From the NCBI RefSeq assembly GCF_019175385.1, contig NC_083340.1, forward strand, positions 8,533,706 to 8,597,705: a DNA stretch of 64,000 nucleotides, given 5' to 3'. Source of the DNA: Lycium barbarum. Its lineage: Eukaryota > Streptophyta > Magnoliopsida > Solanales > Solanaceae. The notes below the pieces were generated by a model. That model was not told where the DNA came from. It saw only the letters and a list, made by a program, of their open reading frames with translations, and did no database searches. Numbering within the stretch: the first letter of the stretch is position 1; the number at the start of each line of letters is the position of its first letter. Of this stretch, positions 12,011-23,106 are shown in pieces. The translations under genes and the position numbers were made by a program.

Positions 12011-14054
12011 AAACTAAAATATATGTCAAACTGTGGGAGCCCAAACTAATCTTTTCAACCGTCGGCAGAGGAAGCTGCTAAATAGCAGAGTAAAAACTGT
12101 AAGATTTATCGTTTCAAATTATTATTATCCGTAGAAAAGAAGGGATAACGGATCTATTCTCCTCAATATTGCAAACATAAGTTTTCAATTAATTAATTAA
12201 GTTTTCAATCTTATTTTACGGGAAATATAATAAAAATACTATTATAAGTAATTGTGAACCACATACCTAGCTTAATTAGATTTGGATCACAAAGAGAATA
12301 TATTTAACCTAATAAATTTATGTGATTTGACGTAAATATTAGGTGTAAAAACTATACTCGTAAAACAAGGGACGAAACGAACAAAAAATATTTAACTTCA
12401 TAATCCGAGAAATACATAAAGGAAAACCCAATTAGAACCGCATGAGAACTGCAAAAAGGTCATACTACGAAATATAATTCATTCAACGAAACATACAAAC
12501 AAATAGCGCAACTGGCGCTAATTAATTTCAACAATGAAAAATCCGAATCAAATTAACCCCATGAGTAATGGGGAACAATTAAAAAAATGAAAATCCAGAA
12601 GCAACTTCAAAAAATAATGAAGAAAAGGGTGCAAATCATTTAGGAGGGGGATTAAAAGAATTACAAGACATCATTCTTTAATCTATGTGTAAGTCAGGAA
12701 TTTAGCCTGGCAATGAGAATTAGCATATTTTTGTAGATCTTGGAAACATGTGAAGTAGGAAATTAAAACAAGTTGCCATGTTCCTCTCGCTGAGTTCCAA
12801 AATCCAGGAATTTAATTGTATTATTTCGTAGCCCTTGTTTTTTGCCCAGAATGTCATGGTACTTAATCAGTATTAAACGATTTATTTTATGTACACCTAC
12901 AGTTTTACATTATTAGCGTATTTTAACATGATTTAGCAGGTAATGTACCTTATTTTTTAAAAATTATTAATCCCACTTTAATTTCTTGTTAGTTAGATGT
13001 AATTTTCTAAGTAACTGTAAAAATTATTTACGGTATTAGTGTATATAGTAACTCAATTAGTAATATGCTTTGACGCATTGAAAATATTTAGCAAAAAAGA
13101 AATTAGGGACAAACAACATGCATTTACAGGTTAGTCGCCCTCTTTGCTTGGACGTAAATTTTGCTGGGTTACCACTTTTTAGGATAATGTTTAGTGATTC
13201 TTTTCTTTTTGTTTCTCTTGTAATTTATGGATCTGTTGGATCATAATCTAAAAATTCCGTTTGAATGAACTGAAAATCTTGAAAAAATATTATATCATGA
13301 TCTAAAATTTAATAGACGTTAGATGATAATCTAATCTTTTGTCTGTACCAAAAACTATATTTGCACAACTTTATATATACAGACAAAATTTAGAAAAGGA
13401 ACATTTGTGTGAATGGTCTAGTAAGCCCAAAAGGAGTTGGGCTGGGGAAACTGGAACAAACCAATACCACATGCACCTACTATGCGTGAAATAACATAAT
13501 GCTCCATATGTTCCAAATTAACCGTTTTAATGATCTAAATTACAATATTTGACGATTAATTTTTTCTTATTTGACCATTACATTAATCTTAGTATATTTA
13601 GTCGACTACTGGAATAAAAGCTTATTTTAGTTGGTGGTTATTTTATCCTTATTATTTTATAATAGTACTTCTAAATGTGATCTAATTGTCTAAGCAAGTC
13701 AAATTTATACACTTAAAAGTCGCATGGAGAAAGCAGAAACAAACTACGATTGTTTAATTATTTAGTTGAACTAGAGAAATCGGGGATGTCATGGTAAGCT
13801 GCAGCTAGCCTGCCGCATGCATGCAAGAAGTCATGAATTTTCACATTCATATTTCAACGTCAAATCAGATAGGAAATATACAACCCTGCTATGTTTAAGA
13901 CAAACTTGGCTGTTACATTAGAATTTCTGATCCTTACTCGAAAGAAAAGCAAGAAATACAGTATTAGAAGAGCTTGATAAGGAAAACATAACTTTAAAGA
14001 CAAGTGGTCTTTTGAACCTTCTTAATTAAGGAGTAAACTGAACCAAAGATTAAT
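12011..14054. other. Unassigned region between the duplication arms
   Basis: No ORF above about 60 residues and no clear transposon ends. Base composition at about 12030-12180 and 12640-12860 is less AT-skewed than its surroundings, so this may be a decayed gene or uncharacterised repeat, but nothing recognisable was found. Confidence 0.4.
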
Positions 14055-14416
14055 AGCTTGTTTGGCTTAGGAGGTCAAAAATGTTTTTTTTTTCTTTTCA
14101 AAAAATGCTTATTTTAAAAAGTGAAGTGTTTGTCAAAGCTTTAGAGAGAAAAATAAAGTGCTTCTTGGGAGAATCAAAAGCTGTTTTTTAGAAGCTAAAA
14201 AAATAGTTTTTCCCAAAAAACACTTTTTAGAAAATACATTGAGAAACACTTTTTAAAAGTTTGGTCAAACACTAATTGCTGCTCAAAAGTGTTTTTTAAA
14301 TCGATTGGTCAAACACAAATTGCTTCTCATCAAAAATACTTTAATATTTTGAAAGCACCTTTGAAAAAAAAAAACTTTTCAAAATAAGGTGATTTTAGAA
14401 GCTTGGCCGATAGATT
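14055..14416. mobile_element. MITE with T/A-rich internal symmetry
   Basis: It begins CTTGTTTGGCTTAGGAGGTC and ends GATTTTAGAAGCTTGGCCGAT, an imperfect inverted pair. The interior repeats TGGTCAAACAC and AAAAGTG/CACTTTT motifs, as in fold-back MITEs. TSD uncertain (ATTAATAG versus ATTATTAT). Confidence 0.5.
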
Positions 14417-14728
14417 ATTATATATATTTATTAAGGTTGATTTCCCGAAATGCTTGCCGTAATTAAGTTCAGTGCGAAGGAGACATGTATATATAGACCA
14501 AGCAATTTGATCTTAGCAGTTAAAAATTAAAGTAAAAATACTTTAACCATAAATTGCATGATAACTATGGATTATGGATATGAAAAAAAAACAATCTTGT
14601 ATTTATGATTCACTGTAAGCGCAGGATGCAGCTAAGTTTTTATGATACCTTTCTTGTCCTTGCATTTTTTAATGAAACAACTTGTTAAAATTGGTTGATA
14701 ATATAAATAAGTTTAATACTGTTCTACT
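14417..14728. other. Unassigned DNA inside the right arm
   Basis: No gene or element ends seen. Similarity to the left arm begins at about 14729. Confidence 0.4.
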
Positions 14729-15164
14729 TGTCCAGATTTAACCACACAAAATTCCAAAGATTAGAAACCACGTCGTCAAAGTATTCTGCACAAATTCAGC
14801 CGTATGCATCCTCATATGTCGATCAGGATCAAGGGAATGAGCTGATTAAGCATGATTTGACCTCATGTTTGTCTTTTAGGTAAAAATGACAACCTAGGCA
14901 AGAATTATCAATAATAATACAACCCAAAAAAGAACAAAAAGAAATTAAAAGAGGAAAGCACTTCCATTACGTTATGCAATCATGCATCTCTTTAACCGTA
15001 ATCAAATGTCACCACCTTTCTTTTTAACCGTTTCGTTACATTCAGAAGATATTTTCACAGGTAATAACTTTGGTACTTCGGGAGGAAGAATTTTGTACAA
15101 GACATAGACACAGAATAATTGAACTTGATCTTAATTACTTATGGCAAAGGGCAAAGGCTAAGAG

Positions 15165-16169
15165 TAGGAGTATACAAAGAAAAATGGCAAACCGCATTAA
15201 TCAATAATTCGAGTTAAACTGAGAAAAAAACCCGACTAGTGACTTAGTTTGGGTGCCGAAAAAAAAAAAGGAACTTCGACCATAGTTGGTTTGATTTGGT
15301 TTTAACTAAAAAGGACAAACCAACCCGACATTACATGTATACAATTTTTATAAATATTTTATATATAAAAAGATTTATTGTAATGTAATTTATAAATATT
15401 TCTTTAAAATTTTCATAGTTTTTGTCTTTTAAAATATTATTTCAAGACTGGACTTAGAATTTGAATGATCCAATAAGTTTTGTAGCGGTATAGATGCTCA
15501 AATTAAGCCCAAACCAAAACCAAATCAATAATATTTATAACAAAAGAAATTATTTAATTCAACACTAGGAATGACAACAATATAATGTTTGATATCTATT
15601 CTTTAGAATTGCATAGATTTAGACAATGAAAATACATAACTTAATTTTATATTGTCTTTAATGTTTAGTCATGCACTAATATTAATTAGCCGTACTTATT
15701 ATAGCATGACTGGGTCCTTTTAGATTATGATCATTTTCAATATGGATTATTATTAGCAATATTTGTTTTATGCCATTGATTATCCTTTTTGTGGAATATT
15801 TTAGTACAATGTCATCACTCATATCACATTTTGTGTTATTTTCTTAAGCAACACCTTAGATCGATCGATGTATCTTACAAGGACTACAGAAAAATTTGAA
15901 ATCATATTTTTTATATGAAGATTTTATTGGAAAAAAACCTGAAAACTTCGAGAAATCTGAGGTTGAAAAACCCCAATTTTTTTTTTTTTTTTTTGTCGAA
16001 CAAACTGTATATATTAATCAAAACTACAAGTTCCTTAAATCAACAACAAACAAAAACAAAAACCCCAACTTTTCTTGATTTGATTTTGTTTATAAATTTA
16101 AAAACCCTACATAATTAATTTGATTTGATATGTGAAAAGCCCGAATCAACTCCACTTATGTACGGCACT
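15165..16169. mobile_element. MULE-like non-autonomous element (TAGGGGTGTACA family)
   Basis: A perfect 9-bp TSD GGCTAAGAG flanks it (15156-15164 and 16170-16178). The ends are degraded (TAGGAGTATACAAAG and ATGTACGGCACT), but the interior matches the better-preserved copy at 38557-39492, including TTGGTTTGATTTGGTTTT, ACCAACCCGACA and CATGACTGGGTCCTTTTAGATTATG-type blocks. The left arm has the empty site. No transposase. Confidence 0.82.
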
Positions 16170-16249
16170 GGCTAAGAGCATCAAATGAACAACGCCAACT
16201 AAAAAGAAAAGAAAAAAAAAACTACAAATCCAATAGTAAGAATACATTA

Positions 16250-16474
16250 TTCCCTCTATCCCAATTAATGTGATACTCTTTTTCTTTCAATCTAAAAAAG
16301 AATGACACTTTTCTACATTTAGTGACAATTTAAATTTAAAACTTCTCATTTTATCTTTAATGAAATGATTTATAGCTACACAAATATTTATTGCTTGTTT
16401 TAGATCACAATTAAGTTTCAAAACTTTTTCTTTCATCACAGTCAAACACATCACATAAATTAGGACGAAGGGAG
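16250..16474. mobile_element. Tc1/mariner-type MITE, whole copy
   Basis: The ends TTCCCTCTATCCCAATTAATGTG and CACATAAATTAGGACGAAGGGAG form an inverted pair between TA dinucleotides (16248-16249, 16475-16476). This is the usual CTCCCTCCGTCCCAATTTATGTG MITE of many plants. It is the uninterrupted partner of the split MITE at 5782-8897. Confidence 0.8.
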
Positions 16475-16731
16475 TACTACAAAAATAACATGAATTCGCG
16501 ATGGACTTTTGCCTCTAAACAACAAAATATCCATCACTAATCCCATTTAAACATAGTTAATAACGAATTATCAAAAAATCATGTTAGCGACTAATTTGAT
16601 AGCTAATTACTTTTTAGTGACATTCACTCTAAAATTTTGAGGAAAAGAAAAAATTCGAGAAGCCAATTAACTTCAAATTTTCAAAGATTTAGGGTAGTAG
16701 GGCATTTTTAATTCTTAATCGAAACCAACTG

Positions 16732-16987
16732 CTCCCTCTGTCCCAATTTAAATGAGGGAGTTCAAGTACAAGGATCAAAGCAGTTGATTTTTTATTGAAT
16801 TTTAAATATAGATTATTTAAGTATTTTATAATAAAATTTACATATTTAAAAACTACATAGAATATACTATAAGTCTACATAACTAATAATTCACAATATA
16901 TGAAAAGTGTTGAAGAAATCATAATCAAAGAAAGCACTGTTTGATCTCCAAATAATAAAATTATCGTATAAATTGGGACGGATGGAG
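16732..16987. mobile_element. Tc1/mariner-type MITE, right arm only
   Basis: It opens CTCCCTCTGTCCCAATTTAAATG and closes ATAAATTGGGACGGATGGAG, followed by TA (16988-16989). The left arm lacks it: GTCGTAGCTGG there shows the empty TA site. Confidence 0.8.
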
Positions 16988-17062
16988 TACGATATTTATT
17001 TAGTACAGAAAATTTGAAATACTACTGCCCTTTTTTTTTTTTTTTTTTCCTTTTGTATCTTT

Positions 17063-17381
17063 AGTGTATGTGGGCAATAGGGACTACCTCCGTCTTACTC
17101 CTCCGTCTTACTTTTTCTTCTTCTTCTTCTTTTATTTTTTTAAATCAAAAATCATTTGTTTTTACCTTCCACGGTGATGGATAAATAAATACTACGGAAA
17201 ATTACTATCATGAAGGGGTACCTAAAACCCTACCTTCTCTGATCTTTTATACATAGGTGTAGACTTTACTGGAGAGGGACATGGAAATCTGCAACACCTC
17301 ATGTCTAATACAGTAATACATTCAGGGAGAATTGAGTAATCTTTCCTTGTGATGCCAGCTATAACGTACTTAAACTTGGGG
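17063..17381. other. Unassigned DNA with CTT microsatellite
   Basis: A CTT-rich run (about 17113-17131). No gene visible. Confidence 0.4.
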
Positions 17382-17389
17382 ACACATGG

Positions 17390-17983
17390 CAGGGCCGACT
17401 AGAGGGTAAGGCCTCTGAGGGCTGAGGCCATTGTCATAGGCCCTCAAATTTTGGGTGCCTCATTTTTTAATTATAGTATGTGTATATTTTTTTTTTATTA
17501 AAAGATATAATGTAGAAACTATAAAATATTTACTCCCTCCATTCCAAAATAATTAGTATCTTTAACTTCTCGAGAGTCAATTTGATTAATATTCGAAACT
17601 AAATTAGATTTGATTAATTCAATATGTTAAAAGTTAGCTATTCAAAAACTACACGAAAAATATGTAAGTTACAATTTTTCTCATATCAATATAATGAAAA
17701 AAGATCTTTAAAATGTTGATCAAAATGTATATGATTTGACTCTTTAGAAACAAAATATGACAAGTATGTTGGCATGGAACGAGTTAAAAAAAAAAAAAAC
17801 AGATTAGAAATTATAATTGATTCGTTGAATTTTTTTTTTAACTCATTTACATCTTCACATTACCTCTGAATATAGATCTTTTTGAGTCATCTACATTTGT
17901 CATTGAAATAAATGACACAAAATAAATTAAGGCCTCATATTACAGTTTGGCTTTAGGCCACCAAATTTGTTGAGCCGCCCTTG
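17390..17983. mobile_element. hAT-type non-autonomous element
   Basis: The terminal inverted repeats CAGGGCCG and GCCGCCCTTG lie between 8-bp flanks ACACATGG (17382-17389) and ACACATAG (17984-17991), one mismatch. Mirrored AGGCCTC/GAGGGCT and GCCTCAT blocks lie inside the ends. No transposase. Another MITE is nested at 17533-17784. Confidence 0.78.
17533..17784. mobile_element. MITE nested in the hAT element
   Basis: CTCCCTCCATTCCAAAATAA at the left pairs with TTGGCATGGAACGAG at the right, between TA dinucleotides (17531-17532, 17785-17786). The right TIR has drifted. Confidence 0.65.
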
Positions 17984-18318
17984 ACACATAGTTTCAGCAA
18001 CTTAATTTATATTAGGAGCCTGTTTGGAAAGTCACCTAAGGAATGGATTTGTGTGTAGTTGGGTGTATTTATACAGTTTTGTATGTTTGTCTAAACAAGT
18101 CAGCATGAAATTGAGTGTTATTCAAAAGGTGTAAGTATACTCTTCAATTTTCAAGGAGAGGTGAGAATTGGTAGTAATTACACTGTGTAATTACAACCTA
18201 ATGTAACTTTTCTAATTTTATTTTATTTTTCTCAAATATATTTAGTAATAATCCTTTTACACTATTTCTCTTCCATTTCTCTTATTCTCATTTTCAACCT
18301 TCCAACGTGTTTTCTATA

Positions 18319-18320
<2 letters not shown>

Positions 18321-18395
<75 letters not shown>
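18321..18395. repeat. (AT)n microsatellite in the HyPRP promoter
   Basis: About 75 bp of AT repeats end only 28 bp before the TATA box at 18424. Its length is likely variable between individuals. The protein read from it is spurious. Confidence 0.95.
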
Positions 18396-18397
<2 letters not shown>

Positions 18398-18423
18398 TGA
18401 CAATGATGCTTAATTTTGCATTC

Positions 18424-18431
18424 TATAAATA
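18424..18431 (+). promoter_or_regulatory. TATA box of the HyPRP gene
   Basis: TATAAATA, 76 bp before the start codon. Transcription would begin about 18455-18460, giving a 5' leader of roughly 40-45 nt (inference). Confidence 0.75.
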
Positions 18432-18499
18432 CTCACCTCCTATAATCTTTTCAATATCAACCAAACCCAAAATCCTACTTGAAACTACTTTAGTAGAAA

Positions 18500-19054
18500 A
18501 TGGCTTCTAAGAAAACCACCTGCCTTGCTCTCTTTCATCTTGTAAACATTTTTTTTTTCTCTCTTGTGAGTGCATCGCCTAAACCAACGCCAGAGCCGAC
18601 GCCAACGCCAACGCCAGAGCCACCAACGCCAATGCCGATGCCGACGCCAACGCCTATGCCGACGCCGCCGCCAACGCCAACGCCAAAGCCGCCAACGCCA
18701 ATGCCGATGCCGACGCCAGAGCCGACGCCGATGCCGACGCCGCCTATGCCCACGCCGACGCCAACGCCAACCCCGAGCCCCAGCTCCCAAGACAAGTGCC
18801 CTATTAATACTCTCAAATTAGCTGTTTGTGCTAATGTTCTTGGCAATTTACTTGGAGTTATAATTGGAAATCCATCAAAGAAACCTTGTTGTTCTCTCAT
18901 TCAAGGACTTGTTGATCTTGATGCTGCTCTTTGTTTATGCATTGCCATTAACGCAAATGTTCTTGGAATCAACCTTAATGTCCCTATTTCTCTAAGCCTT
19001 CTTCTCAATGCTTGTGATAAAAAAGTTCCATCTGGCTTCCAGTGTCCTAATTGA
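18500..19054 (+). CDS. Hybrid proline-rich protein (HyPRP, 8CM domain), secreted
   Basis: A single-exon gene for 184 residues. Residues 1-25 form a signal peptide (basic start, hydrophobic core ending LVSAS). Residues 27-95 are a Pro-rich spacer of PTP, PMP and PEP units. Residues 100-182 are the eight-cysteine motif of the LTP/2S-albumin/HyPRP superfamily: C100-x9-C110-x19-CC131-x13-C145-x1-C147-x24-C172-x9-C182. Known members are cell-wall or plasma-membrane-associated proteins linked to growth, stress or defence priming; no specific role can be read here. This ATG is the first after the TATA box, and no intron is needed. The spacer is richer in Thr/Met than the PPV/PPI type of the pseudogene at 36622, so the two are relatives, not a recent duplicate pair. 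It is the only apparently intact gene in the window. Confidence 0.93.
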   Translation: MASKKTTCLALFHLVNIFFFSLVSASPKPTPEPTPTPTPEPPTPMPMPTPTPMPTPPPTPTPKPPTPMPMPTPEPTPMPTPPMPTPTPTPTPSPSSQDKCPINTLKLAVCANVLGNLLGVIIGNPSKKPCCSLIQGLVDLDAALCLCIAINANVLGINLNVPISLSLLLNACDKKVPSGFQCPN

Positions 19055-20008
19055 ACAACCTAGCTATGCATTTCTCATGTAAGGATAATTATATTCCAGT
19101 GTGTGGTAATTAACTCTTTGTTGTTATGGTTGTGTAATAAGTGGAATTGATCGAGTATCTTGAAATAAGTTCCTCTTTGAATTTCATAAGCTTGATTTTG
19201 TACTTTACTATATAGAAGTCTATTTGTCGTAAGGTTGTCATTTTTCTTTTATCCTTATCTATGTGAAGAGAAATATGTATTGTTTTTCATTATGTGTATA
19301 TGTTTATGAATATGCTCTGTTCGTAGTTGAATTGGAGTTATTAACAGCATTGTTATGACCTCAATTAACGGAAGTAGTGAGATAATTGAGAATCCCAAAT
19401 ATTAAGCGCTTAGGTATTTAAAACAACCGGACGTGGTAGTGATTAAATAATTGAAAATAAGCTGAAAGATACATTTAGCAAGCACACACGTCCAAGTTCC
19501 AACTTCAGTGAGTATAGCTAGCTAGGAGATCAGTGGCGTATTTATATCATTAATTATGGATTGGCATGAGTTAATAGTTTTAACTCAGATCCGATATTTT
19601 TGCTAAATTATTTTCCTTATTATATATAAATATTCTATCCCCAACCTATTAACCTATATATCCAACTCAAAAATCTAGAACCAATAAACCGGAAAAAAGA
19701 AAAAGAAAAAAAAAGGAATCCATATACTTAATCCTGGACCCACCTAAGAGATTATTGTACTAGCAAGAGATTTGATGACCATAACCTAGTTTCAACAAAA
19801 TAACACTAGATTCATCCATATTGTACGTAAATTTGAACTCTTCGATAGTACATGTGCGATGCTTTCACAACAGGATTAGATAATTATAGTAGTTTAGGGT
19901 TGCGCAAATATTTATTCCCTGCCTTATTTAAGCGGGTGACGATCATATATTACATTCTATTCAAGAAATTATATCCCATGGTAAACCAAAACTACTGTTG
20001 ACTATCAA
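19055..20008. other. HyPRP 3' flank
   Basis: AATAAG-type signals at about 19136 and 19164 could direct polyadenylation. A CAGTGGCG start near 19526 hints at a decayed hAT-type MITE. No other gene. Confidence 0.4.
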
Positions 20009-20010
20009 TA

Positions 20011-20998
20011 CAGTCAAATCTCTCTATAATTGTCGTTCGTTATAACAACATTTCACTATAACGGTCTGATTTTCTCCGGAACCGATTTTTCATGTTATAT
20101 TTTACTTCTCTATAACAATATTCTACCTACAACAGCAGTGACATTCATTATAACGGTACACTCTTTATAAAATTACCTCTCTATAACTCAAATATCGTGT
20201 TGAAGAAATACCGGAATTCTACCTACAAATGACAACCCCAATGCTAATAGTGAAAATTTAGAATTTGTTGAGGATATTGGTAGTGTATCATCACTTATAG
20301 CCCAAATCCCATCTCGTAACACCAATCAAGCAATGGATGCTAACACTTATACGTACGAAGTTTGAAGCAGCACTTTCAATCCTCGAAACTTACACGGATG
20401 AAGAGATTATTGCACAAATGATTGGAGTGGAAAAACAAGAGACATTGAAGGTGACAATGAAAGTGTTGATGAAGAGCCTCAACCTACTGCTATTTGGGAA
20501 TAGAAGAGTCAACTGTTAAGCTAGCTCTCAGACAGCCTTTAAGGGAAAGCTATTGAACTCTCTTTTGCTGAAAGTTTGGACAAAATTCTTCATCAATTCA
20601 AGCGTTATATTTTCACTAAGAAACTAAAATTTACGAAACAACCTACTATTGTAAAATTATTACGTCAAACTTGAAATATTTAAATTCTTAATTAATTTTA
20701 AATGCATATGTTCCTTAAATTTTAATTCGTTATCTGTATGGTATAACTAGCTATGGATTTATGAGTCTTTTCAATATTTAATTAATGAGATATGAAAATC
20801 AAATGAAAATTTGAAATTGACAAGTATATTGTTTTCGTTTATAACATGAAAAGTACAAAAAATAATTGTTTGCGCACTTTTGTTTATAATAGCTAAATGA
20901 GATCTAAACATCAAATGTCAGTATACATACATAACAACACCTCACTATAGCGGCCATGAAATTTCAGGATAAATGCTGCCATTATAGAGGTTTGACTA
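20011..20998 (+). mobile_element. Pogo-like (Tc1/mariner) element with transposase remnant
   Basis: The left end CAGTCAAATCTCTCTATAA and right end TTATAGAGGTTTGACTA are inverted copies between TA dinucleotides (20009-20010, 20999-21000). This is the CAGTCAAACCTCTATAA end of plant pogo/Lemi-type elements. Inside, about 20237-20520 keeps a piece resembling the acidic C-terminal tail of pogo transposases (NLEFVEDIGSVSSLI, then TDEEIIAQMIGVEKQE), spread over frames by indels. The DNA-binding and DDE parts are gone, so it cannot encode its own transposase. Confidence 0.75.
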
Positions 20999-21000
20999 TA

Positions 21001-21315
21001 TATATTTCAAATGTAGAAGAAAGAAAAAGGAAGCAATAATTTAAAAGAAAATTTGATTGTCAATTTGTCATACTTTCTGGATCAGAATTATTACGCCATG
21101 GATATAAATATTATATCTCAAGAAATCGTCCCAACATAGCGCTCCCAATATTTCTACCTTCATGAGCAGTGATTTTATCTTCTTTAACAGGTAGATTTTA
21201 CAAATTTCATGTAGATATACTTACACCCAATTTTAAATCAAATTATACCAACTTAGCAGGGTTAAGTGATTTAATAGGGTGAAGGGTGAGCATATATAAG
21301 TAACCACTATCTTGG
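21001..21315. other. Unassigned AT-rich DNA
   Basis: Nothing recognisable seen between the pogo-like element and the hAT MITE. Confidence 0.4.
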
Positions 21316-21323
21316 GTGATAAT

Positions 21324-21730
21324 CAGAGGCGAATCCAGGATTTCAAGAGGATGGGTTCACCATTAGCTATGGGATTTTTTGATTTCTTGTGCCTTTGGTT
21401 CGTTGAAGCTTAGCGCCTATGGTTTTTTTTTTTTTAATTTCTTTTGCCTTTGGGACTTGGGGTAATTAGAAGTAAAGGGGGAAAAAAGTCATTAGATGTA
21501 ATATAAAAAAAACACGTTTTTTTACTTTTGAGTAATTAGAATTATAGAAGAAAAAAGATTTAGAATAATATAAAAATGAAAGTTAAAAGGCTGCTTTAGA
21601 AAATAAAAGCAAAAAACAAAAACTCGCAAGAGCTAGTGTATATTTTTAAAATTATACACATAATATATCGAGTTTAGTCGATTGACCATGTGTTCACGTG
21701 ACCCAAATTTTAAGCATAAATTCACCTCTG
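21324..21730. mobile_element. hAT-type MITE
   Basis: TIRs CAGAGGCGAA and TTCACCTCTG with a perfect 8-bp TSD GTGATAAT (21316-21323, 21731-21738). The subterminal TCCAGGATTT is typical of this nightshade MITE group. No coding content. Confidence 0.88.
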
Positions 21731-21738
21731 GTGATAAT

Positions 21739-22323
21739 AGTCTATTAGCAAAATGCACTGATTGCTGCGTTGTAAATATTGGGTGCGAGCAAATTTTTAC
21801 TGGGTGTTAAATGGGTTGAAATAAATACAGTATTAAAAACGAGTGGGGTCATAAACTTGCCCAAAGTCTGCTTGGGCCAAAATGGACGAGTCTACTTGAA
21901 CTACACACAATTGATCGTAACTTAACTCACACAATTCATAATGATTTTCATTTGTTTGTTTGTCCATTTATAATTTATTTAATTACAAAATTAAAATAAT
22001 TAAAAAATTCGTTTATTTATTATGACTATATCAAACAAAACAAACTAAAAATGATATCTTCTTATGCGTCGATGAGTTCTTTTATGGGTTACATGTGCAA
22101 TTTAAATTAGCCAAAACTTTTAGATGTGCTATGTCCAATATGACCCATCAATAAATATATATTCAAAAATAAATAAATGTGTGTGTGTCCAGCTTAATTC
22201 ATTCAAGTCTGGGCGGGTTGGACAAGTTATGCATCGGCTAAATTTGAAAATGCTCGTGATCTTATGTCCATTAATCAAGAAGTCATTTAATTATTTTTTG
22301 GAGTGGAGAGAGGACTGGCCTTA
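21739..22323. other. Unassigned AT-rich DNA
   Basis: No supported feature; the 66-residue ORF at 22124 has no recognisable domain. Confidence 0.4.
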
Positions 22324-22332
22324 AGAGAGCAA

Positions 22333-22449
22333 GCGAGATTTTAGTAGCTCAGTTGGTTGACTACCTAAACTTTCACCTTATTGGTGAGGGTTGAATTCCC
22401 CATGGTGTAATTCCCTTCATGTGAAAAAAAAAAAAAAATAGAAGACTTG
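22333..22449 (+). mobile_element. Short tRNA-derived SINE
   Basis: TAGTAGCTCAGTTGG (A box) and GGTTGAATTCC (degraded B box) form a tRNA-like head, followed by CCATGGTGTAATTCCCTTC and a poly(A) tail. The direct repeats AGAGAGCAA (22324-22332 and 22450-22458) look like a 9-bp TSD. It resembles the nightshade tRNA-derived SINEs beginning GTAGCTCAGTTGG. Confidence 0.75.
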
Positions 22450-22458
22450 AGAGAGCAA

Positions 22459-23101
22459 TTTGTCTCTGATATTTTCAGAAATGGGGCCAAGCTGCTTTAG
22501 AAGAACTATAATTAGCCAAGCATTTATAGACAGCCCATGATTCAGATTCTCATAACAATGAGAGCAAATTAACGTTTATTGATCATGTATTATTCCTATT
22601 CCTACTACAAATTTGGACATATTGATCTTGACATACAACCTTCCAAAATTTCAATGGCATTCATTTTTATCATACTCTGGTGTACTTTATTTTTACACAG
22701 TTCGCCAATTTGGCCGCTTGCAGACTAAAATTACGTATGGTATATGATAATCAAATTTAGTCGACATATTGGGGTTTGTTTGGAGAAGTGATTTCAACTT
22801 TTGCAACTTTGTTTGTTTGCAATTTTGTCAAAAAAGAGGTAAATCTCTATTCATATTTTGAAGAAAAAAACATTCAGCTTCTTCGAAAAAAATAAACAAC
22901 TAGAAAAAAAGATTCAAACAATTGTTCTCTAATAGAACAATATCATGTATAAGTACTTCACTAAGAAAGAATTTAAATGTGCAGCTTAGTAAGTACTATA
23001 GTTCGTTATATCAAAAGTAGACTATTTAAATATGATAAATGGAGACCTGACAAGAGTTAAATGGAATTTTTTGGAATCCCATCGGAACCAGGCTTCGTTA
23101 G
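22459..23101. other. Unassigned DNA before the LTR element
   Basis: No gene. The 3' part may be the 5' continuation of the LINE interrupted at 23107, but coding similarity is not visible to me. Confidence 0.35.
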
Positions 23102-23106
23102 AACCC

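Larger units (their letters stand above)
14729..17062 (-). repeat. Right arm of inverted segmental duplication
   Basis: Reverse complement of the left arm (5459-10193), same landmarks in reverse order. Insertions private to this arm are 15165-16169 (9-bp TSD) and the MITE 16732-16987. The shared MITE at 16250-16474 is whole here. Removing the insertions leaves about 1.06 kb, close to the left-arm core. Confidence 0.85.

Noticed and set aside
18485..18900. Arg-rich and Gly-rich ORFs opposite the HyPRP gene
   Set aside because: Shadows of the repetitive proline-rich coding sequence; the plus frame has signal peptide, eight Cys and promoter.
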